This document shows positions 15,647-25,400 of a DNA stretch of 40,443 bases, piece by piece. Source of the DNA: a virus; the IMG/VR virus record IMGVR_UViG_3300031621_000011, positions 1 through 40,443 of that record. One strand, written 5' to 3'. Positions within the stretch are counted from its first letter, which is position 1. The number at the start of each line of letters is the position of its first letter. Made by a program: the position numbers and the translations under genes. Under the pieces are notes generated by a model. It was not told where the DNA came from and ran no database searches. It saw only the letters and a program-made list of their open reading frames with translations.

Positions 15647-15973
15647 TTATAAACTCTTCTCTGTTGTTAAGAATGCATCTAAGTTTTCACTCTTAAGTTT
15701 GTTGACTATTTGTTTCGCTGTAATGTTTTTGTCAGTCATGACGTTAAAACCTTCTCGCATCCACTTCTCGATAACTGCTGTAGGTATTGAGGCAACCTTC
15801 ATCATTTCACCTTCTCTTTGTTGGCTACTGACGTTACGTTGGTCTTTAAGGTTATCTAAATGCCACTGGGGTATATCTTGTGTATGCTTTCTAGCATCTT
15901 CACCGACATTGTTAAAAAACTCAGTGTTAACATTTATAATGTTGTTACCCTGACGGTCTTTATCGTAAATCAT
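15647..15973 (-). CDS. Conserved head-region protein, function unknown
   Basis: A 108-residue protein: MIYDKDRQGNNIINVNTEFFNNVGEDARKHTQDI, then an acidic-basic helix (NLKDQRNVSSQQREGEMMKVASIP), and a C-terminal segment VIEKWMREGFNVMTDKNITAKQIVNKL. The last part looks like a small helical module. Position between the capsid gene and the adaptor suggests a minor head or connector role. The terminator-like hairpin stands immediately upstream. No family I can name with confidence. Confidence 0.68.
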   Translation of the reverse strand: MIYDKDRQGNNIINVNTEFFNNVGEDARKHTQDIPQWHLDNLKDQRNVSSQQREGEMMKVASIPTAVIEKWMREGFNVMTDKNITAKQIVNKLKSENLDAFLTTEKSL

Positions 15974-15997
15974 ATTATCTCCTTATAGAAAAGTGAT

Positions 15998-16047
15998 GCA
16001 AAAGGGGGTAGTAGCCAAGGAGAGCAAAACTACCATTCCCCTTTTGC
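15998..16047 (-). terminator. Terminator-like hairpin after the capsid gene
   Basis: GCAAAAGGGG pairs perfectly with CCCCTTTTGC 30 bases away, with an inner GTAGT/ACTAC stem. On the minus strand the stem ends in CCCCCTTTTGC, so the T-run is inside the stem rather than after it. It begins ten bases beyond the capsid stop. T7 has its terminator T-phi at the same place, lowering expression of the genes after the capsid. Whether it acts as terminator, attenuator or RNA stabiliser cannot be seen. Confidence 0.68.
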
Positions 16048-16056
16048 AATTAGTTA

Positions 16057-16944
16057 TTAGGACAAGCCAGTGATCATATGACTATCGCCAAAGTTCATAT
16101 GCTTTAATCCTACTTCCATGACAACAGCATGTTTGTCGCTGTCACCTGTTTTAGCAAGTAAAGTTCTGCTAACAGGACGTAGTACAGTCTGTCTAAACAT
16201 TGCAGGGTCTAATAAGAATGCATGTGTAGTTAACTGGTGTCTGTTAAGAACCATCTTGTACTCACCAAATGGAGAAACATATAAATCAACCACGTTAACT
16301 AATGTCTTAGTTCCATCGTTGAAGTTTCTGTATCTTCCTGAGGCTCCTGTGAAACCGGAAATTATGGTCGCATCTGCCGGCTTTATCATGAATACGTTCG
16401 GCTCTGAACCTGTTGTATAAGCAGCTTCGGCACCAACTAAGAACTTAGCCTCAGTTAATGCATCAGTAGAGTTTGTACCTGCATCTGTTGAGTTCGTAAT
16501 CAAAGCAGAGGCTGAGGCCATTTCTCTAGCTGCAGAACTTGAACCTGCTGCTGCTGCATTATGATGTCCAACATATGCAAACTCTTGATGCTTCTTGAGC
16601 AATTTCAAGGTTTTTCCTAACTGGTAGGCCGTTTCTTTGGCTCTGCCATATGTCTTAATGGCATCTGCTGTGGCACTGACCTGAAAGGCAAGTCCAAGGA
16701 TCTGAGTAGTACCAGTCCTTAACGTAGTTGCAGCCTGAGTACCGATTGTAAAATCAGCTCCCTCGACAAGTTTATTATCGGCTCCTGAACCAATAGTATC
16801 TTCCTGATAGTCGTATGTTCTAGCAGAGACTTTCTCTGTTTTGATCATAGTTGTAAAAGGAGTATCAGTAGGTGAGATGTTTGAGATAATATCTGAAACG
16901 TCCTCTGCCTTACCGACTTGGTCGTAAGTAGTATATATTGCCAT
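16057..16944 (-). CDS. Major capsid protein, SU10/DUF5309 type
   Basis: A 295-residue capsid subunit. The N-terminus MAIYTTYDQVGKAEDVSDIISNISPTDTPF matches the family signature 'D-S-DIIS-ISPTDTPF-T'. Further marks are GTTQILGLAFQVSATADAIKTYGRAKET, the FMIKPADATIISGF segment, and the terminal VLRPVSRTLLAKTGDSDKHAVVMEVGLKHMNFGDSHMI. This family adopts the HK97 fold and is typical of SU10-like and many marine podoviruses; it is not the T7 gp10 family. It follows the scaffold gene and is followed by a hairpin. Strong assignment. Confidence 0.92.
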   Translation of the reverse strand: MAIYTTYDQVGKAEDVSDIISNISPTDTPFTTMIKTEKVSARTYDYQEDTIGSGADNKLVEGADFTIGTQAATTLRTGTTQILGLAFQVSATADAIKTYGRAKETAYQLGKTLKLLKKHQEFAYVGHHNAAAAGSSSAAREMASASALITNSTDAGTNSTDALTEAKFLVGAEAAYTTGSEPNVFMIKPADATIISGFTGASGRYRNFNDGTKTLVNVVDLYVSPFGEYKMVLNRHQLTTHAFLLDPAMFRQTVLRPVSRTLLAKTGDSDKHAVVMEVGLKHMNFGDSHMITGLS

Positions 16945-16975
16945 TTTTGATTTTCCTTATATTAGCAATTAAGAT

Positions 16976-17995
16976 TTACGTTTCCCAACGTGACATAATC
17001 ACTGACGAAATATCATCTAAGTCAACACCCTTATTAGCTAAAGCAATCGTTGAATCTTTTAATTTAGATGCTTTTCTGCTTGTCGCTGTAGGAGGTGCCT
17101 TTTTGGATCGAAGGATCTTTGTTGAAGTTACATTCTTCTTTTTAGTAGTTGCTACCTTCTTACCTTGGTCATACAAACGAGCCTTATTGATAAGTTGGAT
17201 CACCTTAGGATCGACATATCTATTTACCTCGTTTTCAGGTAGACCAATGGAAATAGCATATCCACGGATATCGTTATAAAGTTGGTTGCTCCAGTTTGGA
17301 ACTTCGTCCTGTAAAACCTTTACACACTCAGAAGCTGCAGACTTCAGTTGAGCTTGTTGTTGGTTTTGTAGGTCTTTATAATAGACATCAGCTTCTTCAC
17401 TTAAGAACTTATATTCTTCTTCAACGTCCTTATACTCTTTACGAAGTTGAGCAAAATCTTCTGTAGACATTGTCTTACTTGCGACCAACATGTCCACATC
17501 TTGATAAGGCTTAAACTTTGCTTGAGCTTTCTCCAACATCTTTTGGAGAACGACACTAGACTTAGAAAGACTATCTTCAGCTTGTTTACGTTGCTGAGAA
17601 ACTTCCTGAGACTTTCTTGTGAGAGCAGCTTCTTGACCATAGAGCCGTTTAAGATCTTTAACAGATGCCTTAACTGTTTCACCATCAACTTGAATTTCAA
17701 CTTGAGCATCGTCACTAAGAACAGGGTTCTCGTCTTCAACATCATCGTCTTCATCCTCATCTTCAGTTTCAGTTTCTTCAGGGTCTGTCTCTTCATCTTC
17801 ATCGACCTCGTCTTCTTCTGTCTCTTCCTGTAAATCGTTATTAGTCTCTTCTTCTTCGATAACAGGTTCATCCTCGGTCTCAGGTTCTGATAGGTTTTCA
17901 CCGTCTTCCCATCGTGCAAGAATGGCATCGTCAACATCAGACGGATCTAATGCTGTTGAATCTTTTTCATTTATTGGGGTTTGTACGTCACTCAT
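16976..17995 (-). CDS. Capsid scaffold protein
   Basis: A 339-residue, strongly acidic protein. Residues 1-110 contain a long Glu/Asp run (EEEETNNDLQEETEEDEVDE and more), followed by a charged helical section (LTRKSQEVSQQRKQAEDSLS, EKAQAKFKPYQDVD, EEYKFLSEEADVYYKDLQNQQQAQ) likely to form a coiled coil, and a basic Lys/Thr-rich part near the end (KKVATTKKKNVTSTKILRSKK). Such an acidic-helical-basic plan between portal and capsid genes is that of a scaffold. The start at 17995 (MSDVQTP) is chosen because GAGGA stands before it and the longer frame would overlap the preceding gene deeply. Confidence 0.86.
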   Translation of the reverse strand: MSDVQTPINEKDSTALDPSDVDDAILARWEDGENLSEPETEDEPVIEEEETNNDLQEETEEDEVDEDEETDPEETETEDEDEDDDVEDENPVLSDDAQVEIQVDGETVKASVKDLKRLYGQEAALTRKSQEVSQQRKQAEDSLSKSSVVLQKMLEKAQAKFKPYQDVDMLVASKTMSTEDFAQLRKEYKDVEEEYKFLSEEADVYYKDLQNQQQAQLKSAASECVKVLQDEVPNWSNQLYNDIRGYAISIGLPENEVNRYVDPKVIQLINKARLYDQGKKVATTKKKNVTSTKILRSKKAPPTATSRKASKLKDSTIALANKGVDLDDISSVIMSRWET

Positions 17996-18002
17996 GATAA
18001 TA

Positions 18003-18272
18003 CTATTCCTCTTGACTGTTGTTGTCTTTCTCGTTCTTTGATGTAATTTCATCTCGCACCTGAATGTCATGTTTCAGGGTGTTAATGATATCAACCAAAG
18101 CTCGGTAATGGTCATAGGTTTTGTTTCGTGCTTCTGTTTCTTCAGGCTTTGAATTAACAAATGCTTGGAAAGTTCCTTCGACCATTCTGTTTATTGTTTT
18201 GTTAAAAACTTCCATCTTAAGAAGTTGTTCAGCATCGTCTCCGATACTTATAAGTAGTTCTTCGTTAGCCAT
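18003..18272 (-). CDS. Hypothetical 89-residue head-region protein
   Basis: A small helical protein (MANEELLISIGDDAEQLLKMEVFNKTINRMVEGTFQAFVNSKPEETEARNKTYDHYRALVDIINTL). The pattern of an acidic N-terminus, a helix with FNKTINRMVEGTFQAF and a DHYRALVDIINTL helix is one I have seen next to portal genes in marine podoviruses, with no function known to me. AAGGAG precedes the ATG. It lies between portal and scaffold and may aid assembly. Confidence 0.72.
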   Translation of the reverse strand: MANEELLISIGDDAEQLLKMEVFNKTINRMVEGTFQAFVNSKPEETEARNKTYDHYRALVDIINTLKHDIQVRDEITSKNEKDNNSQEE

Positions 18273-18344
18273 ATTTGTCTCCTTATTAGCTATTAAAGTT
18301 GATTTAAGCCTCTTTGAGGGGTGTTAAAATGTAGTGTTATGATA

Positions 18345-20381
18345 TTACCCTGTAGGAGAGGCTATTCCTCTCACATCTTCGGCTGTCTTAAGTACTTCTA
18401 ATTCAGCTTCATCTATGTACTTCTTGTGAGCAAATTGCTCCTCTTTTAGATCTTGATTGTCGGAGGATAGAGCATGTGAACTCTCGGCCTTCATCTTATC
18501 AAGCTCCAATTTCATTTGGTTCATTTGACCATCCATCTGAGCTTTCATCTCAGCTAATTGCTGTTGACGTTCCTGTAACTCAAGTTGTTTCTGAGCCATT
18601 TGAGTTTGCATTTCTTGCATTGGATCAGGTTGTGGTTCAGGTAATTGATCAGGTGGTGTTAAGAACTCTTCGACATTTAAAATGCCTTGTTTCTGCAATG
18701 CCTCTTTCATCATGTTGAATCTATTTGGCATTTGATACATTGGTTGTAAGTTTGGATCCTGTGAGAATAGTTGATGTAGCTGCATAAACTTCTGAGCATC
18801 TTTTTCTTGTTCACCGTAACCGAGCTTAAGCTCAACCATTACGTCTCTTTTTTCTTTCCAGTCTGTTGGGTCAATCTCGACAAAACTACCGGCTATATCG
18901 ACAACCTTTTCATACTGTTCATTCTCTACAACAAGCTTATAAACTTCGTGGAATAAAGGCTTGAGGAATTGATTTGCAAAGTTACGAGCTATTATCTTTT
19001 GTCTTTGCTGAGACATTGTCGCTAACTGCTCAACCATTGCTGCTGAGTTTTGTTTACTAATGGCATCTTTATTGAGGCCTTGGGATAATTTTGAAACTCC
19101 TGTGGTGTCTTCATTTTGCTCTTCAAGCATTTGAAGTGTCTGAAATATAAATGGGTTTAGAGGTGCCTGAGGCATAGGAGATATAGCATCCGGCCTTGAT
19201 ACGTTTACCAAACCACCAACACGGTTATCTATAAGTTCTCTTGGGTTAGTTAGGCCACCCTTAACAACCATGTATCTAGGGTTATTAGTTATAACTGCAT
19301 GGTCTAAAATAGACCTAGTTAATATAGTTCTAGCATTCTGTGTTGCTATAACTTTTGATGCAAAGTTAGAACCGTAAAAGGCATGGGGTATGGGTAGGGG
19401 TGTGAATACGATAAAAGGCTTTCTATCGACTTCTACACACTCGAGTATAACATTACCGGCTTTACAAATTTTATACAGGTAGGCAATACCAGTGCCTTCT
19501 TTGTCTAACATCATATAACATTCGTAAACCATGATATCACGGACTTGATCTTGGTAGCCTTTAGTATCAAAACCACGACTAGCACCGATGCTTTCAAATC
19601 TAGCTAATATCTCAGGGTCTGTCTCTACTTCGACATCCTCATGGTCTGATCCTATATCTTTAAGTACTTCTTCAGAATAACCCATTTCCCTTAACTCAGT
19701 TAAAGTCTTACGAGTTCTATGAGCTACAAAGTTTACGTCATCTAATGACTTTGCCTGTGGCTCAATTAAGAACTCTTCAGGAGCCAGTGACTGGATAACA
19801 ACCTGTGATGCATCTCTTGCTTTTAATATAGTTCCTGAGATTAAACCTACTTCATTTGTTTCATTATCACCTAACTCAATACCTTCTTGAGCTATAAGCA
19901 TGTCTAATTCATCTTGGTTCAGGTCGTTAAACTCTTCCTCAATGATTTCTTCTTTCTCATCCCAAAATACTTTAGAAACACCAACTCTAGCTGTTAGTCC
20001 ATCATGGATAGCTGAGTTCATAACTTCAAAGGCATCATTCTGTCTGAACATTACATAGTCTGTGTATTTAGAACAAACTTCTGCCTGTTCAACATCATCA
20101 GCATTCTGAGGTGCAAACTTAACTATGTTGTTACCTGCAGCAAAGGTCTCTAATAGAGCTGCCTTTAATGATTCAACACTGTCGTAAACATCCTGTGATA
20201 CAAACTTAGAATTACCATCGTGAGCAGGTCGTGGGAGTGTGGCATTGTAATACTCAGTGACTTTCTTACGTTCTTTAGAAATTTCACTGTCATAATAGCC
20301 AACAGAAGTCTTAATGTTGTTTTCGACCATTACGACAATGTCACTGTCTTCTAGTTTTGAATATTCTTCAATTTTAGCCAT
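18345..20381 (-). CDS. Portal protein, P22 type
   Basis: A 678-residue portal, the dodecameric ring at the unique head vertex. Marks: EYYNATLPRPAHDGNSKFVSQDVYDSVESLKAALLETFAAGNNIVKFAPQ, the ARVGVSKVFWDE segment, PFIVFTPLPIPHAFYGSNFASKV, then TGVSKLSQGLNKDAI and a long C-terminal Gln-rich helix (QTQMAQKQLELQERQQQLAEMKAQMDGQ) like the P22 barrel. T7 portals are about 540 residues and differ. Follows large terminase, precedes the scaffold, as in P22-like phages. Strong assignment. Confidence 0.92.
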   Translation of the reverse strand: MAKIEEYSKLEDSDIVVMVENNIKTSVGYYDSEISKERKKVTEYYNATLPRPAHDGNSKFVSQDVYDSVESLKAALLETFAAGNNIVKFAPQNADDVEQAEVCSKYTDYVMFRQNDAFEVMNSAIHDGLTARVGVSKVFWDEKEEIIEEEFNDLNQDELDMLIAQEGIELGDNETNEVGLISGTILKARDASQVVIQSLAPEEFLIEPQAKSLDDVNFVAHRTRKTLTELREMGYSEEVLKDIGSDHEDVEVETDPEILARFESIGASRGFDTKGYQDQVRDIMVYECYMMLDKEGTGIAYLYKICKAGNVILECVEVDRKPFIVFTPLPIPHAFYGSNFASKVIATQNARTILTRSILDHAVITNNPRYMVVKGGLTNPRELIDNRVGGLVNVSRPDAISPMPQAPLNPFIFQTLQMLEEQNEDTTGVSKLSQGLNKDAISKQNSAAMVEQLATMSQQRQKIIARNFANQFLKPLFHEVYKLVVENEQYEKVVDIAGSFVEIDPTDWKEKRDVMVELKLGYGEQEKDAQKFMQLHQLFSQDPNLQPMYQMPNRFNMMKEALQKQGILNVEEFLTPPDQLPEPQPDPMQEMQTQMAQKQLELQERQQQLAEMKAQMDGQMNQMKLELDKMKAESSHALSSDNQDLKEEQFAHKKYIDEAELEVLKTAEDVRGIASPTG

Positions 20382-20383
20382 GT

Positions 20384-21955
20384 TTATACCATTTCCATAT
20401 AAAATTCATTCCCACTTTCGACAGGATCCCAAGCTCCTTCATGCACATAGTTTGCAAGAGCAAGTGACATAACACAGTCGTCAAAACATCCATGCTCGGC
20501 CTCCATTGCACCATTTTCGGTTACTATGTAAGTAAGCATTTCTCTGATTGTGACTTTGTCATTAAGTTCCAACTCTTTCTCTCGCATTGAGGCTCTGAGT
20601 TGATCGATGATTAAGGGTTTAGTTTTAACAGTGGTTGTAAAACCAAGTTTCACAGTTTCTCTGTCAGTTAGTTTATCGTGTTGTATTTCAGTGTAAAAGT
20701 TTGGATAGGCTAAGTCTTTACCTAACCTAGTACAGGTCAATATACCGTGTGAGTTGTTCTCTACACAGATAAATCCATCGTTGTAATAGGTTCCCAAGTG
20801 AAACAATACTGTTGCGAAGTAGTCAGGGTGGACATGGCCTCGCCACGTTGCAACCTGTCTTTTTTTACTATCGAGTACAATAGCCACGGAGTAGTCTCCG
20901 TTCCGTATTCCCATAGATACATCTGCACCAATGACATACTGTTCTCCACTATCATGTTTGATAAAAGTAGTTAGTTCACCACGACTATGATTCACCCACT
21001 CATCAGTTTCTAAGGCTAGTCTTTCTTCGACATCCTTAGTCTCAGGTATTAACTTCTGAAGTTGTTCAGGGTTAAACACTGGACGACCAGTAGTAAGAAA
21101 GGCCTCATCAGGGAATGAAGGGTACTCTTGTTTGAATAACTCTATTCCGTTTTGAGCAATCTTACGTCTACGAAACATAAGCTGTTCATTGTCTAACTTA
21201 TACTTTTTAGCTAGATCCTTTTCATCAGGGGTTCGCTTAAAGTTTTTAGGTACTTCTTCACGATAATCAGGGTCAGTGAACCATGGAATAAAAACCGGCA
21301 CATAGCCGTTCTTACCTTCGATAGCACCTTTCCATAAATTGTAGAATATACCGGATATACCATTTGCCGTACTTTCAATAAAGATTGCTGTGTTAGGGGT
21401 ATTAGGAACTGCTTGAGCAAGACCATTCCAAATGTCTTCAGCAGACGACTTAGGCCAAAAAGCAAGTTCCGAGGCATGACAATGAGTAATTGTCTCCCCC
21501 CTGCCAACGCTGTCTCCACCTGCTGTGGCGACCACGAAAGAACTGTCAAGGATATCAAAGCTTAACTCCCTTCTTGATGAGTATTTAGTATGAGGCTTGA
21601 GTATCTCCGGACAGTTCTCATGATATCTTTTAGTCATATCAAATAATGCTCTAGTACTATCGGCATGGTGAGTAATAACCATACCCTTACGAGCTTTATT
21701 CTGAGACACTGAGAAGTAAAGGTAGCCACCGGTATAGGTCGATAGACCCTGTTGTCTAGCCTTTAGGATGATAACCCTAATCTTACCTTCTGTTTTTTGT
21801 TGTTTATCGACTGCCTTCTGTAGAATTAACTGGGCAGGGTTCAAAGCAAGTGGAGCAATATCACCTGACTTTGTTCGTATCTTTAATGCAGATTTTGAGT
21901 AAAAAGGAAACTCATTAAGAAGTCGTTTTCTAATCTTCTTTAGTTGTGGATCCAT
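20384..21955 (-). CDS. Large terminase subunit
   Basis: A 523-residue packaging motor. The ATPase domain shows a Walker A-like KARQQGLST at 65-73 and a Walker B region ending HASE at about 163, followed by the FIESTANG coupling motif. The nuclease domain begins at YVIGADVSMG with the first metal-binding Asp and ends with CFDDCVMSLALA. The Walker A form with RQQGLST (no canonical GK) is usual in this terminase group. Its start overlaps the small subunit by 26 bases. Clear assignment. Confidence 0.96.
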   Translation of the reverse strand: MDPQLKKIRKRLLNEFPFYSKSALKIRTKSGDIAPLALNPAQLILQKAVDKQQKTEGKIRVIILKARQQGLSTYTGGYLYFSVSQNKARKGMVITHHADSTRALFDMTKRYHENCPEILKPHTKYSSRRELSFDILDSSFVVATAGGDSVGRGETITHCHASELAFWPKSSAEDIWNGLAQAVPNTPNTAIFIESTANGISGIFYNLWKGAIEGKNGYVPVFIPWFTDPDYREEVPKNFKRTPDEKDLAKKYKLDNEQLMFRRRKIAQNGIELFKQEYPSFPDEAFLTTGRPVFNPEQLQKLIPETKDVEERLALETDEWVNHSRGELTTFIKHDSGEQYVIGADVSMGIRNGDYSVAIVLDSKKRQVATWRGHVHPDYFATVLFHLGTYYNDGFICVENNSHGILTCTRLGKDLAYPNFYTEIQHDKLTDRETVKLGFTTTVKTKPLIIDQLRASMREKELELNDKVTIREMLTYIVTENGAMEAEHGCFDDCVMSLALANYVHEGAWDPVESGNEFYMEMV

Positions 21956-22415
21956 CGTTTTCTTCAGTAACGAGAGATGCTAGAAAGTCTTCAGCTTTAG
22001 TCAAAGCTACTTCATTCTTAGATGCAGGTTTCTGCTTGGTAAAATCTAATACCAGTCTTGCTGCAGCTAGTCTCTCTCTTGTTTCTCCAACCACGTTCAT
22101 TACCTCGACTGCTGTCTGTAATGCCTGTTTAGAGTATTCGTCTTCTATGTTAAACTTATCAGCCATAATATTAACTAACCTCTCTGCTTCCTTTTTCGCT
22201 TCTGCTCTAATGGGTTCTATTTGCTCTTTTCTATAGCCGTCAGGAACCCCTCGTGGACGACCACCGTTTATCTTCTTCTTGTTAGACCAAGACTTTCGTA
22301 ATGCTCTACCTTCTTCAGTTTCCATCAATGTTGAAAAGTAGTTATTCTTAGGAGCCTTCTGAGGATATACAGTTTTTGATGGTGACTTGGCTCTAGACTT
22401 TTTTAAATCAGGCAC
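21930..22415 (-). CDS. Small terminase subunit
   Basis: A 161-residue protein that recognises phage DNA for packaging. The N-terminus is very basic (DLKKSRAKSPSKTVYPQKAPKN), followed by KKKINGGRPRGVPDGYRKEQIEP, and a helical C-terminus (YSKQALQTAVEVMNVVGETRERLAAARLVLDFTKQKPASKNEVAL) that is typical for the oligomerising part of small terminases: the 'ALQT-VEVMN----ET-ERLAAAR-VLDFTKQKPA-K-EV' run is very characteristic. It overlaps the 1709-residue gene before it and the large subunit after it. Confidence 0.87.
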   Translation of the reverse strand: MPDLKKSRAKSPSKTVYPQKAPKNNYFSTLMETEEGRALRKSWSNKKKINGGRPRGVPDGYRKEQIEPIRAEAKKEAERLVNIMADKFNIEDEYSKQALQTAVEVMNVVGETRERLAAARLVLDFTKQKPASKNEVALTKAEDFLASLVTEENDGSTTKED

Positions 22416-25400
22416 TCAATGCACCTTGACCTAAATCTAAAGCTCCTGCACTCATCTGAGGCTGTTGTTCTTCTTCACGGTCATCCATTGCAAAAGCCGA
22501 CATAATAATGGCTAATATAGTTCCTAATGGTGATGCATAGAATTTAACAAACTTAGATGATGGTTTGTTGTTTAAGTTGTCTCTAATAAACTTAGCTGTG
22601 TTAGGTGCTACAGATTTAAACTGTTGAGGTGACATTAAATAAGCACCTACGGCATCAGCTATTAACTCAGGGATAGATTCAGTATATGCACTTCTTTTAA
22701 TCTTGAAGTTATTATAGCTTTTGACAAGGTTGCTTAATTGACGTTTCTCACCTTGTAATTTACGTTGAATTGGTGCTTGTTCTTCATCAATCATACGTTG
22801 TGTTTCATTGATATCATCTTTTTGTCTTTTTATTGTAAGAATGTACTTTTGTTCCATTCTATTAAATGCTGATCTAGGTATTTTTGTGCCTTTTGTATTA
22901 CCTAAAGCATTCTCTCTTAAAGACATAAGGGGTGTATTACTTTGTATACTCATTATTTCTTTTATGATTTTACCTGATACACCTTCATCTGTACCGACAT
23001 ATTGTGAATCTGTTAATGCTTTTATAACTTCACCTAAGTCTTGTTCAAGAGTACCTAAATATGCCTCTCGATCCTTACCATAGTTAATCCCTTGATAGTT
23101 TTTTCTGTAATTACCTAGACCATCATCCATGCCTCGTTGGTTTGTAGACTGAGATAAACCATGAGCAACCTCATGTGAAAGGATCCACAACTCGTCTAAT
23201 TCACTTACTTTTTGATCAGGATTGTTAGGGTTCTTATAACCTTGTTGCATAGAGACTATTTGAATACGGTCATTGTTTTGGTTTCTTCGTGTTGAGTGAA
23301 ACCCTCCTGTTAAACCTGTAGTTTCCTTACCATATCTTTTAGCCATTTCAGCTTTGTTTTTAACAAATACCATTGCATAACCAAGTGCATTAGCTACACT
23401 CAATATCTCTTCACGAGATAATCCTGTCTCTTGAGGTGATCCCTTTTTACCGACTTCTAATACTTTTTTAATAGTAGGTAGGTAGGAATTAATCTCAGTG
23501 TTAGTAGGGAATATTCTTGAAGGGTTTTTTAATTCTTCAGAATTGGTGGTGTTGGGGGTTCGTAGAGAACGTCCTTCCGAGAGGATTCCTCCTCCATCGT
23601 CTTCAAACGATTCTTCTCGGCTAATTTCTTCTCGCCCAAGGCCATCATTCTCTGAACGAAGTCCTGCATTTTGTCCGATGGTACCTGATCCAACATCGAA
23701 CTCTCCTCGTTCTGTTGTGGGGAGTGTTTCTTTGATTTGGTCATTTGTTAATCCTTCTGCCTGTGCAAGTAATATTGCTGCATCTAAATAATCGTTATCT
23801 TCACCACGACCCTGCTGTATACCTAGCTTTCTAGCTAACTGTTTTTCAGGGAACCACATAAGTGCCTGATAATCGGCTGTCTTAATGTTATAACCTTTTT
23901 CTCTCATTAACTCAATAGCTCTAGCAGTTACTGACCTCATGTAACTACGTTCTTTAGCATCGAATGGTGTTGCCATAAGACCTTCATTAATGTTTTTTAC
24001 ATGAGTTCCAACGGTTTTAAAGAAGGCAGGTTTAGGTGGGTTCTTTTTATTATTAGTCTTTTGATAGTTTTTATAGTAGCTGTTCCAATTTTTGTGAAGC
24101 TGTGTAATAAAAGCATCAAATCTTTTAGTATCTTTATATAAACCTGATCTTTTAAGACCCAAATCCTTTAAACTTTTCTTAATGATCTGTTTCTCTAAAG
24201 CTGAGGCCTTAGGGTCTTTCATCCTACGTTCAACTTTATTTCTTGCTTTTTTAAGATTAGCTTCAGTTGTAGGTTCTTTAAATGGTCTTCCAACCATACG
24301 GTTCCACATCCTCATCCACCATATATCCATAGTAAGAGGATCATAATTACCTCTTAGGTTTTGATAAAAACCTTGGCCTATTTTAGCTCCTAGAATATAA
24401 CTACCTTTAACAACCTCATCTAGGCCTTCTTGAGCTGATAATGTAAACTCAGTGTTATTTGCTTTATTAAAATCATTAAGTTCTTGTTGTAACTCTCTTC
24501 TTGTAAAATTTAAATCTAACCAAACTTCGAGAGGCATGTTACCTCTACCACCATATTGATTATTCCATGCATTAAAGAACTTAAAAGCATTTTGCATTGC
24601 CTGTGTTCTTTCACCACCTTTATTAAAGTTTTCAGGCATTTTTCCTGTATCTAAAAACTCTCTAAATACTTCCATAGCATAGTTAAAGTTATCAGCTACT
24701 GCTATACCATTTGATGTTACGGCTAAAACATAATCAAATGCTGCCTCATTACCTTGATACCTTGGCTCTATTGAACTTATAATAGCTTTGGCTGCTTTTA
24801 GCTTTCTGTCATACCATCCAATAGCATTACCATCTAAACCTATGTTTTTAATACCTTCATGAGCCATAGCAGTAGCTATAATTTCAACATTCTCAGGTGT
24901 GTTTTCAAATGGTGTTGTTCTTCCTGTGGCTTGTTCCCATAACTTTTGTATCCCACCATAAGCCTCAACTAATGACTGTTTCTTTTCAGGTTTAAATGTA
25001 CCGTCTTTCATTTGCTGTAATTCAAGATCAGTAGGTCTTATACCATCACTAGTAATACCAATCATATCACCTAAACCAAATGGATCTAACTCAGCACCTA
25101 AAATAGGGTCACCTTCGTCAAACTCAGGTTCAACCATTTCATCTATTTGAGATTCTTCTTCAGGTTGTACAGGTTGTTGTTGCTGTTGATTAGGCTGTTG
25201 TTGTGTAACCCTTTGTAAGTAGGGAACGACATATTGCTGTATGGCCTCAGGGTTCTTAAGTCTAGCTCCTAAATCCTCAATGATCTTAGTACCTGTTTCA
25301 ATAGGGTTAGATCCTAAGTTCTTTTTAAGATTCAATAGTGCCTGAGTTAATATAGGTTTATCGACAACACTCAGAGTTGTGTCATTGTTAACGGCCTCTA

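Noticed and set aside
17401-17937. 178-residue Lys/Met-rich minus frame and its plus-strand partner
   Set aside because: Shadow of the acidic codons of the scaffold gene.
20824-20835. Another GGGTGGACAT promoter-like site inside the large terminase gene
   Set aside because: It codes H-V-H-P in the nuclease domain and lacks the TACTTA and AGAGA flanks of the four intergenic sites.
23529-23744. 71-residue frame within the giant ejection gene
   Set aside because: Shifted frame inside a well supported gene, without a start signal.
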